Assembly: GCA_947469485.1 (NCBI GenBank)
Contig: CANIPU010000003.1
Coordinates: 62,001-126,000 of the forward strand
Length of the DNA: 64,000 bases
Origin: Chitinophagaceae bacterium
Lineage (GTDB): Bacteria > Bacteroidota > Bacteroidia > Chitinophagales > UBA10324
Direction of reading: 5' to 3'
Below are positions 44,102 to 53,000 of this stretch, in pieces (positions within the stretch are counted from its first letter, which is position 1; every line of letters begins with the position of its first letter). Made by a program: the position numbers and the translations under genes. The notes beneath the pieces were generated by a model. It worked only from the letters and a program-made list of their open reading frames with translations, made no database searches and was not told where the DNA came from.

Positions 44102-44837
44102 ATTTCAACATTTTCAAATACTTCATTCGGGTATAACCCGAATATCCTATTGCGATTTCATATCCTTCGCTCCCATCTAAAAATCCAAGCCGAAAAATGT
44201 ATGAACGAACAAATGCAAATACTCCGGATGAATATGCTTTTAGCAAACTGCTTTTTTTTCCTTCCAGCTTCATTGACTGTGCGGCTATATCACTGAATTT
44301 TTCCATTTGCTTTTGATATTGTTCTCGAGTGCGAACTGTGTAATGCAAAATATTTCCACCAAGCACTTCTAGTGTAGTATTGTCATCCATAATTACTTTG
44401 TCGTGTGGATTTGTTCCACCCCAAATTCCTTTTCTTTTATTCCAAAGCCTGATTTTTTTATCGGGATACCAGGCTCCATGTTTAATCCATTTGCCACAGA
44501 AATTATTTAATCGATTTATTAGGTATGCGTCAAATAACAGATTTTCTTTCTTTTTAAGAATCTCTTTTTTCAATTCGTTTGACAATCTTTCATCTGCATC
44601 AAGAGACAAAACATAATTGTTTTCAGCCTGATTCAAGGCAAAATTTTTCTGTTGAATATATCCTTCAAATTTGTGTTTGATGAATTTCACCTTTTTTTCT
44701 GCGCATATTTTTTCTGTATTATCAGAAGAAAAAGAATCAACAACTATTATTTCATCAGCAACCTCATTTAAAGAGTCAATACATGCTCCAATATTTTCCT
44801 CTTCGTTAAAAGCAATAATTACGGCTGAAATTTTCAT
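44100..44837 (-). CDS. Glycosyltransferase family 2 (WaaE/KdtX-like)
   Basis: The 245-residue GT-A fold enzyme starts MKISAVIIAFNEEENIGACIDSL, with the nucleotide-sugar motifs DEIIVVDSFSSDNT and LSLDADERLS (metal-binding DAD). The later GAWYPDKKIRLWNKRKGIWGG and HDKVIM are typical of the LPS-core beta-1,4-glucosyltransferase group WaaE/KdtX. It probably adds a hexose to the lipopolysaccharide core. It overlaps the O-antigen-ligase-like gene by 4 bp (ATGA), implying one transcript. The acceptor is unknown. Confidence 0.88.
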   Translation of the reverse strand: MKISAVIIAFNEEENIGACIDSLNEVADEIIVVDSFSSDNTEKICAEKKVKFIKHKFEGYIQQKNFALNQAENNYVLSLDADERLSNELKKEILKKKENLLFDAYLINRLNNFCGKWIKHGAWYPDKKIRLWNKRKGIWGGTNPHDKVIMDDNTTLEVLGGNILHYTVRTREQYQKQMEKFSDIAAQSMKLEGKKSSLLKAYSSGVFAFVRSYIFRLGFLDGSEGYEIAIGYSGYTRMKYLKMLK

Positions 44838-46081
44838 CCTTTATTTTTTCGTAACTGAAAGTAAATGAGAATTAAAAAAATCAAGTACAATCCATTTCCA
44901 TTGCTGTCGTCAATAGTAGCTTCGGTTAAATAAGAAGAAAACAAAATAATGTGCAGGCTTACAAATAACGGGTCAGCATAGTTTCTATTATAAAAAAGTG
45001 GAAACAGTGATGCAAACCAGAATAAAACAAACCCTATTAAACCGACTGATGCTAATTCCCAGATGATTTGATTGTGTGGCAATTTACTAGCAGTTTTTAT
45101 TTCAGGATAACCAACATATTTTTTAAGCGCTTCGTTTTTTACATCTCCGGCACCAACTCCAAGCCATTTATTTTCTTTCCATATTTCAATTCCGTTTTTT
45201 ATGGAAAGAAGCCGGGTTGCATCGCTCAATCCGGCGACCTGATTAAAAGAAAAATACTGATTAAGGTCGTATTTCATGTAGTGAACTTTTGTTTTTACAG
45301 AGGGGAAAAAGTTATATGCAACTATAGGAAGAAGCATTAATAATATTAATGACATGATTCCCTGCCACCATTTTTTATAAAGAACAATATAACGAATTAA
45401 AAGAAAGCTGGCACATAAATAAAATGCCAGTATACCGCTTCTTACAGCCATAACATGTAAAAACACTATCAAAAAAACAGTGGCTAATAATGTTAAATAC
45501 TTCTCTCCCCTGAAAAGTGGTTGAAAATCACCTTCATAAAGATACCATCCGATAAAAACAGAAAAACAAATCATTAAACTGAATCGAACATGGCTATATG
45601 GGGTTTCCATAGTTTGCCCCGCTGAATACATTCCATTAATACGATCAAAATGACCCAGATAATTAACTAAAACCACAACACTTGACGCAACAATCAACCA
45701 CATAAAAAAATATAGCAACCATTGAAAAGTTTTATGTGTGATGTTTCGAAGAGTTATCATTCCAATTGGAATTAAAATGAATGCAAGGCGAACATTTATT
45801 TTTTGAAGCCAATATTGTTTGTCGTCAGAATAAATTCCACTCAATAAAAAAGTAATAAAGAACAGAGAAAGAATAATTAAAACCCGGTCATTTAAATATT
45901 CGTAAATATTTACCCTCAATTCTTTGTTAAGTAAAGTATTAGCTACCAATAGCCCAATGCTTATACTTTGCAGCGCATGAGAAAAAATTAGCCCGGCAAA
46001 AAGAGTTGTTGTAAATAGCAAACTCAACTTATAATGATCAAGTTTGTTATTAGTTGTAATAAGAGACAAAAAGAATTTCAT
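44834..46081 (-). CDS. O-antigen ligase/polymerase-like membrane protein (Wzy_C family)
   Basis: A 415-residue polytopic membrane protein with about ten hydrophobic helices, for example LSLLFTTTLFAGLIFSHALQ, VLIILSLFFITFLLSGIYS and VVLVNYLGHF. The family region is RSGILAFYLCASFLLIRYIVLY, and the periplasmic loop WKENKWLGVGAGDVKNEALKKYVGY...SKLPHNQIIWELASVGLIG holds the PHNQ-type motif of O-antigen ligases and polymerases. It should transfer or polymerise a lipid-linked glycan at the outer face of the inner membrane. Together with the downstream WaaE-like enzyme it suggests surface polysaccharide or LPS assembly. Confidence 0.83.
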   Translation of the reverse strand: MKFFLSLITTNNKLDHYKLSLLFTTTLFAGLIFSHALQSISIGLLVANTLLNKELRVNIYEYLNDRVLIILSLFFITFLLSGIYSDDKQYWLQKINVRLAFILIPIGMITLRNITHKTFQWLLYFFMWLIVASSVVVLVNYLGHFDRINGMYSAGQTMETPYSHVRFSLMICFSVFIGWYLYEGDFQPLFRGEKYLTLLATVFLIVFLHVMAVRSGILAFYLCASFLLIRYIVLYKKWWQGIMSLILLMLLPIVAYNFFPSVKTKVHYMKYDLNQYFSFNQVAGLSDATRLLSIKNGIEIWKENKWLGVGAGDVKNEALKKYVGYPEIKTASKLPHNQIIWELASVGLIGFVLFWFASLFPLFYNRNYADPLFVSLHIILFSSYLTEATIDDSNGNGLYLIFLILIYFQLRKNKG

Positions 46082-46125
46082 TAATTTGATTGTAAAATAA
46101 ACCCGAATTCAACTATTTTTAAATC

Positions 46126-46704
46126 GTGACCACAGAAGAAATAACGAAAAAAGACAATGAACTACTGTTTGAGCGAGAATTTTTTCCTCATGCAGATGCT
46201 TTGTACAATTTTGCATATCATCTTACCTATAACGAAGATGATGCAAATGATCTTGTACAAGATACATTTTTAAAATCATTTAGGTTTATTAATTCTTACG
46301 AAAAGGGAACGAATGCCAAAGCATGGCTGTTCAAAATTCTTAAGAATGGTTTTATAAATGAATATCGTAAAAAATCACGCGCTCCGCACGAGGTTGATTA
46401 TGAAGACTACATTGCATTTCAGGATAGTGATGAAGCTGCAGGAATAGGAAGTTTAGATATGCGCTCAAATGTTTTTCAAAACATGATGGGCGATGAAATT
46501 ACAAATGCTATAAATTCATTACCAGTAGATTTCAGAACAGTGATTATTTTGTGTGATGTGGAAGACTTCACATATGAAGAAATTGCAAAAATTGTTGATA
46601 TACCGGTTGGCACTGTTCGTTCGCGTCTTCATCGTTCGCGTAATATGCTGAAAGATAAATTGCGTGATTATGCAAAGTCAAAAGGAATTAAAGAAATAAG
46701 ATAA
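46126..46704 (+). CDS. ECF-type RNA polymerase sigma factor
   Basis: A 192-residue sigma-70 factor with region 2 (FFPHADALYNFAYHLTYNEDDANDLVQDTFLKSFR, KAWLFKILKNGFINEYRKKSR) and region 4 (LPVDFRTVIILCDVEDFTYEEIAKIVDIPVGTVRSRLHRSRNMLK). The linker EVDYEDYIAFQDSDE is distinctive and, as I recall, widely conserved in Bacteroidota. The start is GTG at 46126. The next gene, 5 bp downstream, encodes a small zinc-finger-like protein that is the expected anti-sigma partner. Target genes are unknown. Confidence 0.92.
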   Translation: MTTEEITKKDNELLFEREFFPHADALYNFAYHLTYNEDDANDLVQDTFLKSFRFINSYEKGTNAKAWLFKILKNGFINEYRKKSRAPHEVDYEDYIAFQDSDEAAGIGSLDMRSNVFQNMMGDEITNAINSLPVDFRTVIILCDVEDFTYEEIAKIVDIPVGTVRSRLHRSRNMLKDKLRDYAKSKGIKEIR

Positions 46705-46709
46705 TTAAA

Positions 46710-46973
46710 ATGAACGACAAACAACGATTAATTGATAGACACAACTGCCAGCAACTTATGCGTAAAGTTATGCTTTTGCTTGATGGTCAAATGTCTGAGG
46801 AAGAAGAGAAAGATTTTTTAGAAAATGTTTCAATTTGTAATCATTGCCTTGAATCATATCAAATCGAAAAGAATTTTAAGGATTATATATGCAATAAGGT
46901 AGAGCGAAAAAAATTATCTGAAGAGGCGCTGCTTAATATGCGAAACCAAATAAAAAACAAGTTGGGTGTGTGA
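46710..46973 (+). CDS. Small zinc-finger-like protein, putative anti-sigma factor
   Basis: An 87-residue soluble protein. N-terminal H11 and C13 (DRHNCQQLM) and the pair C43 and C46 (ICNHCLESYQ) resemble the HC2 zinc finger of anti-sigma factors, but the His usually four residues before the first Cys of the pair is Asn (N39), so metal binding may be altered. It lacks a membrane segment, so it could not sense the envelope in the usual membrane-anchored way. It starts 5 bp after the sigma gene and is probably co-transcribed; the MeaB gene follows 14 bp later. Confidence 0.78.
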   Translation: MNDKQRLIDRHNCQQLMRKVMLLLDGQMSEEEEKDFLENVSICNHCLESYQIEKNFKDYICNKVERKKLSEEALLNMRNQIKNKLGV

Positions 46974-46987
46974 CTATTTTATAGTAA

Positions 46988-47902
46988 ATGAATCAGTCTG
47001 AAAATTTATTAACTCAAATTGAAAAGAGAAATTATAAAGCAATTGCTCGTGCTATTAGTTTGGTTGAAAATAATTCAGAGATTGGTTATCAGTTATTGAA
47101 TCAATTAAAAATAAATTATAATATTCCTGTAATAGGTTTTACCGGGCCCCCTGGTGCAGGTAAAAGTTCTTTAGTAAATTCTTTATTGAAAAAATTATCC
47201 GCTCTTGGACAAAAAATTGCAGTTATAGCAGTTGATCCTACATCTCCCTTTAACTTCGGTTCATTGCTCGGAGACCGAATTCGGTTAAGCGAACATTTTA
47301 ATGATGAAAATATTTTTATAAGAAGTTTAGCAACCAGAGGTGCTCTTGGTGGTTTAACAGAAAAAATTATTGAGGTAACTGATTTACTTCGATCAGCAAA
47401 TTTTGATTACATAATTATAGAAACTGTTGGTGTTGGACAGAGTGAAGTTGAAATTGCCGGACTAGCTGATACAACAGTTGTTGTTTTAGTTCCTGAAGCT
47501 GGTGATGAAGTGCAAACAATGAAGGCTGGCTTAATGGAAATAGCCGATATTTTTGTTGTAAATAAAGCTGATAGGGCTGATGCTGACCGTTTTGTAAAAA
47601 ATCTTGAGATATTAGTTCACGAAAAACCAGCGAGTAGCTGGCAAATACCTGTTATTAAAACAATTGCTATAAAAAATGAAGGTGTAGATGATTTAATTCT
47701 TACTATTAAAAAACACTTTAGTACTAATAATATTAATGACCGAAAAAATTTATTAATGACCGAGAAGGCAATGCGGTTAATAATAAATCATAAAATAAAG
47801 CATATTGATAGAATTCAATTATTAAACGATATTAAAAAAGAAATGCAAAACAATAATTTTAACCTTTATCAATTCGTCTTAAAAAAGGTTAAAGAGTTAT
47901 AG
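46988..47902 (+). CDS. meaB: Methylmalonyl-CoA mutase-associated GTPase MeaB
   Basis: The 304-residue G3E-family GTPase protects and loads adenosylcobalamin into methylmalonyl-CoA mutase. The P-loop is IGFTGPPGAGKSSLVN (about residues 49-64); AVIAVDPTSPFNFGSLLGDRIRLSEH, YIIIETVGVGQSEVEIA and VVNKADRADAD are family motifs. The coding sequence is visibly A+T-rich. It follows the putative anti-sigma gene by 14 bp. The mutase genes are not in the window. An inverted repeat follows the stop. Confidence 0.95.
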   Translation: MNQSENLLTQIEKRNYKAIARAISLVENNSEIGYQLLNQLKINYNIPVIGFTGPPGAGKSSLVNSLLKKLSALGQKIAVIAVDPTSPFNFGSLLGDRIRLSEHFNDENIFIRSLATRGALGGLTEKIIEVTDLLRSANFDYIIIETVGVGQSEVEIAGLADTTVVVLVPEAGDEVQTMKAGLMEIADIFVVNKADRADADRFVKNLEILVHEKPASSWQIPVIKTIAIKNEGVDDLILTIKKHFSTNNINDRKNLLMTEKAMRLIINHKIKHIDRIQLLNDIKKEMQNNNFNLYQFVLKKVKEL

Positions 47903-48329
47903 TTCAGTTTAAAATGGTAACCAACATTTTAATATAAAAATGTTAATTCAGGTTAATAAAGTCTATTAAAACCTCATTCTGTCTTTCAGTAAAAAAATTC
48001 CCTTTATTACTTGTGATTAACTTTAGTTAATAAGGGTGCACATCAACAAACAAAAAAAACTCTTGTTAATAGTTACTTATCAATATTTAATTTTTATAGA
48101 TATTAATTTTATTGTTTATAAAGTATATGAATGATTGATAAACAGTTGTTTTGTTTGTTTATGAAGATGTTAATATTGGTTATTAAATAGGGATAACAAG
48201 AATTTCATATTTTAAAAAAGATACTTCTACACGAATTAACACACTTAATAATCAATAATAATAATTTTAATAAATTAAATATTTATATATAAAGTTGGTA
48301 AGTGTGTAAAAGAGAGAGAGAAAATAAAA
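47903..48329. other. 427-bp A+T-rich gap between convergent genes
   Basis: No open frame of credible size and no RNA gene is seen. Four direct copies of GTTAATA occur at 47952, 48026, 48065 and 48169, with a related GTTAATT at 47942. A hairpin AACATTTT/AAAATGTT lies at 47923-47944. The 9-bp arms ACACACTTA (48239-48247) and TAAGTGTGT (48299-48307) flank a 51-bp A+T-only-rich loop, and a short GA run starts at 48311. Both neighbours end here (meaB and the MBL gene converge), so the gap is not needed for their promoters. Function unknown. Confidence 0.6.
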
Positions 48330-49724
48330 TTAATTTAATGTTGGTTGAGATGTTTCAATTGGTATTCCTGATTTAATTAATTCAACATAACCGCCTTTAA
48401 TATTTTTCACCAGATTAAAACCTTTTCGTTTTAAAATTGAAATTGCTATCATACTTCTATAGCCACCCTGACAATAAACAAATAAGCGATCTGTAAAATT
48501 TAAATCACCAATTGAAGATTCAAAATTTTGTAAAACGCAATTTTCTGCATTTTTTATATGGCCGGAATCATATTCAGATTCTTTTCTTACATCAACTACA
48601 ACAATATCTTTTTCATGTTTGTAATCAAGTTCAAATTCTTCATTATCAATTGTTAAAACCATATCAATTGGTTTTTCAGCTAATAACCAGGAATTATAGC
48701 CACCATTTAAATAACCCTTTACATGTTCATAACCAACTCTGGCTAGTCGTAAAATACTTTCTTCTTCTTTTCCTGTTTCAGCAACAATCAATAAAGGCTG
48801 ATTAATATTTATTAAAGTACCAACCCACTCAGCAAAACGACCGTTTAATCCTATATTTATAGCTCCTTTAACAAATCCATTTTCAAAATCATCAGGATTC
48901 CTTGTATCTAAAACAATAACACCTTTCTTAATTTCATTTTCAAAATCTGAAACAGATAAAGACTTTAAATTTTTACTCATTATATCATCTAAAGAAGAAT
49001 ATCCTCTTTTATTTATCTGAGCATTTAAAGGAAAATAAGCGGGAGGAGCTGATAAACCTGAGGTTATTTCTTTTATAAATTCTTCCCGAGTCATTTCTTT
49101 TAATGCATAATTAAATTTTTTCTGCTCACCAATAGTGCTGAAGGTTTCCTTACCTAATTTTTTTCCACAAGAAGAACCGGGGCCATGAGCGGGATATACA
49201 ATAACATCATCATTTAAATTTTTAATTTTATTATTTAAAGAGTCATAAAGCATTCCGGCTAATTCTTCTTTAGAAATTTTAGCACCAAACAAATCAGGTC
49301 TTCCAACATCACCAACAAAAAGAGTATCTCCTGTAAAAACAGAATAAGGAATTCCATCTTCATTATATAATAAATAACAACTTGATTCTGGTGTATGACC
49401 AGGTGTATGAATAACTTTTATTTTACAATTTCCTAGAGTAAATATTTCTTCATCTTTAGCCTCATAAATTTTATAGTCAGTTTTTGCATTAGGACCATAA
49501 ATAATCTGAGCACCGGTTTTTGCAGCAAGATCAATATGTCCACTTACAAAATCAGCGTGAAAGTGAGTTTCAAAAACATATTTTATTTTAACACCTGATT
49601 TTTCAGCTTTTTCAATATATATCTGATAATCACGAAGCGGATCTATTACTGCAGCTTCACCATTACTTGTAATAAAATAAGCAGCTTCAGAAAGACAATT
49701 TGTATAAAGTTGTTCAACAGTCAT
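48330..49724 (-). CDS. MBL-fold persulfide dioxygenase-like protein with two rhodanese domains
   Basis: A 464-residue protein. The N-terminal metallo-beta-lactamase domain has FETHFHADFVSGH (H54, H56, D58), GPNAKTDY and FTGDTLFVGDVGRPDL, the mono-iron type of ETHE1/CstB enzymes that oxidise glutathione or CoA persulfide. Rhodanese-like domain 1 (LDTRNPDDFENG) has ETGKEE where the catalytic Cys loop should be, so it is inactive. Domain 2 (VDVRKESEYDSGH) has YCQGGYRS with C418 and is likely active. I infer a role in sulfide detoxification. A -7 element lies upstream. Confidence 0.9.
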   Translation of the reverse strand: MTVEQLYTNCLSEAAYFITSNGEAAVIDPLRDYQIYIEKAEKSGVKIKYVFETHFHADFVSGHIDLAAKTGAQIIYGPNAKTDYKIYEAKDEEIFTLGNCKIKVIHTPGHTPESSCYLLYNEDGIPYSVFTGDTLFVGDVGRPDLFGAKISKEELAGMLYDSLNNKIKNLNDDVIVYPAHGPGSSCGKKLGKETFSTIGEQKKFNYALKEMTREEFIKEITSGLSAPPAYFPLNAQINKRGYSSLDDIMSKNLKSLSVSDFENEIKKGVIVLDTRNPDDFENGFVKGAINIGLNGRFAEWVGTLININQPLLIVAETGKEEESILRLARVGYEHVKGYLNGGYNSWLLAEKPIDMVLTIDNEEFELDYKHEKDIVVVDVRKESEYDSGHIKNAENCVLQNFESSIGDLNFTDRLFVYCQGGYRSMIAISILKRKGFNLVKNIKGGYVELIKSGIPIETSQPTLN

Positions 49725-49751
49725 TATTTAATTGTTGTTGGTTGATTAACG

Positions 49752-49759
49752 CAAAAGTA
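49752..49759 (-). promoter_or_regulatory. -7 element for the MBL-rhodanese gene
   Basis: On the minus strand TACTTTTG followed by C is a perfect TAnnTTTG, 27 bp before the start codon. A TTG is present only at 24 bp upstream, longer than usual, so the -33 element is uncertain. Confidence 0.45.
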
Positions 49760-49885
49760 AAGCAATGATTTAATTGAAAAGTTCAATAAATTTTCTTATA
49801 CAAATTACATTTTATTAGAAACTATTTAAGAATTATAGCGAATAAGAACTTGTAAAACACTTAAAAACACGGGTTTTATTTAAAA

Positions 49886-52876
49886 ATGCTTGATATAGCT
49901 ACTCATAAATTTTCTGATTTAAAACCTGGGGAAACCGAGGATAGGGGAATTTTAGCGTTATACAGACTTTTTAGTTTAATTGGGGTAATAACATATCCCT
50001 TATTCTATTTTATTTTTAATTATACCCATCCGGGAAATAATGATTCACTTACACTTCGACTCATTATGTCTGGATTGTGCTTAGGTATTTTTATAAGCAC
50101 TTATTCAAAGGATTTTTTCCTTAAATATTTAAACGAGATACTTTATATAATTTCATTTTGCGGAATTACTCATTTCACTTATTTATTATGGGTAAATAAT
50201 TTTCAAATATTTTATTACATAGGTTTTTTAATAGTCGTTTTTATATTCAGTTTTACTTTTAAACGACTGATAGATTTGTGGGTATTTCTGGTGTTTTCAC
50301 TTTTTATAATTTCTGTTTCAGCTTTAAATCTTTTAGATCCGAGAGACGCAGCGTTTTATATTTTTTCTTCCGGAATATTGTTTTCTGTTATCTCTATTAC
50401 TCTAACAAGAAAAATTCAAACTGAAACCGAAACCTCACTTGGCACATATTTATTAGAATCACTTTATCAGGAATCTCCGGATGCCATTATTATAGTTGAG
50501 AAGAAGGAGGATAAAATTCTGCGTATCAACAAAAAAGCTTTATCACTTTTTAATATTATTAATGAAGAAAAATATGAATACCAGCCTTTAAATGTGTTAA
50601 TAGGTAAAGATTTAAATAAATCAATACCAATTTTAGAACTTGAAGTAAATGGAAGACAGAATATTTGGGTAAACATTGCAAGAGAAAACTTTTCTATACA
50701 AGGTGAACAATTTGGTATTATTAGAATACTAGATATATCTGACGATAAAAAACTATCTGATGAATTAAGATTAAAAGACAATTTATTAAGTGGTGTAACT
50801 GAAGCCTGCAGTAGTCTTTTGTTAAAAAAAGATTTTAATTCAGCCATTAAAGGAGCAATAAAAACACTTGGAAAAGCAACCAGGGTTGACAGAGTTTATG
50901 TTTATGAGAATACACAGGATGACAATAGTAAAACTGCATTCAATCACAGATATGAATGGATAAATGATACTGATTCATTCAGGGTGAACAGAAAAAGACT
51001 ACAAAATATTTTATATGAAACTTATTTGCCGCGCTGGGAAAATGAATTAAGAAATGGAAACACAATAAAAGGAAACACGAAAAACTTTCCTGAAAATGAA
51101 AGAATTATTCTTCAGGCGAGCGGAACTCAATCATTAATTGTTGTTCCTATTTTTATTGAAGAAAAATTCAGTGGATTTATAGGATTTGATAATTGCCACA
51201 GCGAACAGGATTGGGGATCAATTGAAGAAAATATTTTAAAATCTGCAGCAGCCGCAGTTTCGGGAGCTATTAGTAAACAACTAAAAGAGCATGAAATTGT
51301 TGTAGCAATAGAGGCCACTGAAGCCGCATCAAAAGCAAAAGAAAGTTTCCTGGCAAATGTTAGTCATGAAATTCGTACACCAATGAATGGAATAATCGGA
51401 CTAACGCAACTTATTCAAAAATCCAAACTTGACGAAAAACAAGCTCAATACATTACTGCCATAAAACAGTCTTCAGAACATTTATTGGTCATTATAAACG
51501 ACCTGCTTGATTTTTCTAAAATTGTTGCCGGGCAAATGGAGTTTGAAAATATTGAGTTCGACCTTACTTCATTAATTTATAATATCAATCAAACCTATGG
51601 TAATCGTGCACTGGATAAAGGAATTTATCTTCATTCAGATATTGGAGAAAATGTTCCTGTTAAATTAATGGGGGATCCCGTTAGATTAAATCAGGTATTA
51701 GTAAACCTGGTGGGTAATTCAATTAAATTTACTGAGCAAGGTGGTGTTACAATTAGAATTAAATGTATAGAAGAAAAAAATAACTCTCTAAACCTTAGAT
51801 TTAATATTGAGGATACCGGAATAGGTATACCTGCCGATAAAACCGAAACTATTTTTGAAAGCTTTAAGCAAGCCGATAAGGATACAGCCCGAAAATATGG
51901 AGGTACCGGTCTTGGTTTGAGTATTGTTAAAAAAATACTGGATGCACAGAATGGTAAAATCTGGATTGAGAGTGAACCAGGAAGAGGGTCTAGTTTCATT
52001 TTTGACTTAACATTTGAGATACCAACAAAAGGAAATATTGAAAAAGTCGGGGTAATAACTTACCACAAACTTAAGGGGGTTAATATTTTGCTAGCTGAGG
52101 ATAATATGGTGAATCAACTTTTGGCTAACGATTTAATTACCGAATGGGGAGCTGAAATTGATATTGCAGATAATGGTGAAATAGCAATTAATAAATTACA
52201 TACAAAGAAGTACGATTTAATATTAATGGATGTACAAATGCCAATTGTTAATGGTCTTGATGCAACCGAAATCATTCGCAAATATTCTGATGAATCTATA
52301 AGCAGAATTCCAATAATTGCAATGACTGCAAATGCAATAAAAGGAGATAATGATAAGTGCTTTGCTGTTGGAATGAATGATTATATAACCAAGCCATTTA
52401 AACCTCTTGATTTAAATAATAAAATATGGCAGTACATTTCAGCAGAAAAGAAACTTATTGCAGAAGGAAAAGATTGTCAATCAAATAAAACCTCAGTTTT
52501 GGAACAGGAATTTACATCAAGCATTATTAATCTTATTAATCTGAAAGAATTTTCAAGGGGAAAAAATGATTTTCTTGTAAAAATGTTAATGTTATTATTA
52601 GATCAGACCCCGCCAGCTGTAAAACAAATTGGAGAAGCAATTCCAGTTAGTGACTGGGATACAGTTAGGAGCTTGGCCCACAAAATGAAACCTAATATTG
52701 GGTTACTTGGAAATCCTGGGTTAGACGCTCTTATATTAAGTCTAGAAAAAAATGCAGATGCGAAAACTGAATTAGATACTCTGCCTAAAATATTTGATGA
52801 ATTTAATATTTTATTAACACCTGCTTTAGAAGAAGCAAAACGAGCACATTCATTTTACAGCTCAATAAAATCTTAG
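49886..52876 (+). CDS. Tripartite hybrid sensor histidine kinase (membrane, PAS-like, GAF, kinase, receiver, Hpt)
   Basis: The 996-residue kinase starts with a membrane domain of about six hydrophobic helices (residues 20-170). A PAS-like part (YQESPDAIIIVEKKEDKILRINKKAL) and a GAF domain (about 300-450, QSLIVVPIFIEEKFSGFIGFDN) follow. The H box is SFLANVSHEIRTPMNG with H494; the ATPase has GDPVRLNQVLVNLVGNSIKFT and GTGLGLSIV. The receiver holds D782 in LILMDVQMP, and the C-terminal Hpt has H932 in SLAHKMKPNIG. Phosphoryl groups can thus pass H494-D782-H932 and then to a separate response regulator, possibly the one encoded next. The signal is unknown. Confidence 0.93.
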   Translation: MLDIATHKFSDLKPGETEDRGILALYRLFSLIGVITYPLFYFIFNYTHPGNNDSLTLRLIMSGLCLGIFISTYSKDFFLKYLNEILYIISFCGITHFTYLLWVNNFQIFYYIGFLIVVFIFSFTFKRLIDLWVFLVFSLFIISVSALNLLDPRDAAFYIFSSGILFSVISITLTRKIQTETETSLGTYLLESLYQESPDAIIIVEKKEDKILRINKKALSLFNIINEEKYEYQPLNVLIGKDLNKSIPILELEVNGRQNIWVNIARENFSIQGEQFGIIRILDISDDKKLSDELRLKDNLLSGVTEACSSLLLKKDFNSAIKGAIKTLGKATRVDRVYVYENTQDDNSKTAFNHRYEWINDTDSFRVNRKRLQNILYETYLPRWENELRNGNTIKGNTKNFPENERIILQASGTQSLIVVPIFIEEKFSGFIGFDNCHSEQDWGSIEENILKSAAAAVSGAISKQLKEHEIVVAIEATEAASKAKESFLANVSHEIRTPMNGIIGLTQLIQKSKLDEKQAQYITAIKQSSEHLLVIINDLLDFSKIVAGQMEFENIEFDLTSLIYNINQTYGNRALDKGIYLHSDIGENVPVKLMGDPVRLNQVLVNLVGNSIKFTEQGGVTIRIKCIEEKNNSLNLRFNIEDTGIGIPADKTETIFESFKQADKDTARKYGGTGLGLSIVKKILDAQNGKIWIESEPGRGSSFIFDLTFEIPTKGNIEKVGVITYHKLKGVNILLAEDNMVNQLLANDLITEWGAEIDIADNGEIAINKLHTKKYDLILMDVQMPIVNGLDATEIIRKYSDESISRIPIIAMTANAIKGDNDKCFAVGMNDYITKPFKPLDLNNKIWQYISAEKKLIAEGKDCQSNKTSVLEQEFTSSIINLINLKEFSRGKNDFLVKMLMLLLDQTPPAVKQIGEAIPVSDWDTVRSLAHKMKPNIGLLGNPGLDALILSLEKNADAKTELDTLPKIFDEFNILLTPALEEAKRAHSFYSSIKS

Positions 52877-52915
52877 TTTCTATTTACCTATTTATAGCTT
52901 AATATTGGTTTTATT

Positions 52916-52942
52916 AATGAATTGTTAAATATTCAATTCATT
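52916..52942. repeat. Inverted repeat after the histidine kinase gene
   Basis: AATGAATTG (52916-52924) and CAATTCATT (52934-52942) are perfect 9-bp arms around a 9-nt loop, 40 bp after the kinase stop. No T tract follows. It may be a weak transcript end or part of the palindromic cluster before the next promoter. Confidence 0.45.
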
Positions 52943-52957
52943 GTCAACCCGATTATT

Positions 52958-52967
52958 TGAATATTCA
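52958..52967. promoter_or_regulatory. Palindrome TGAATATTCA
   Basis: A 10-bp perfect palindrome 34 bp upstream of the promoter of the response-regulator gene at 53064. Its half-site TGAATAT recurs in the promoter spacer (53002-53016), suggesting an operator pair. Confidence 0.4.
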
Positions 52968-53000
52968 CCCCGTTTATTTAGCGTTTTATCGAAATTACCC

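Noticed and set aside
48311-48322. GA dinucleotide run as a regulatory tract
   Set aside because: It is only about five units long, lies beside a gene 3' end and has no linked promoter.
47903-48329. Replication origin
   Set aside because: The gap is A+T-rich and has repeats, but I see no DnaA boxes of the TTATCCACA type, no dnaA gene nearby and cannot measure skew. Reported only as unexplained.
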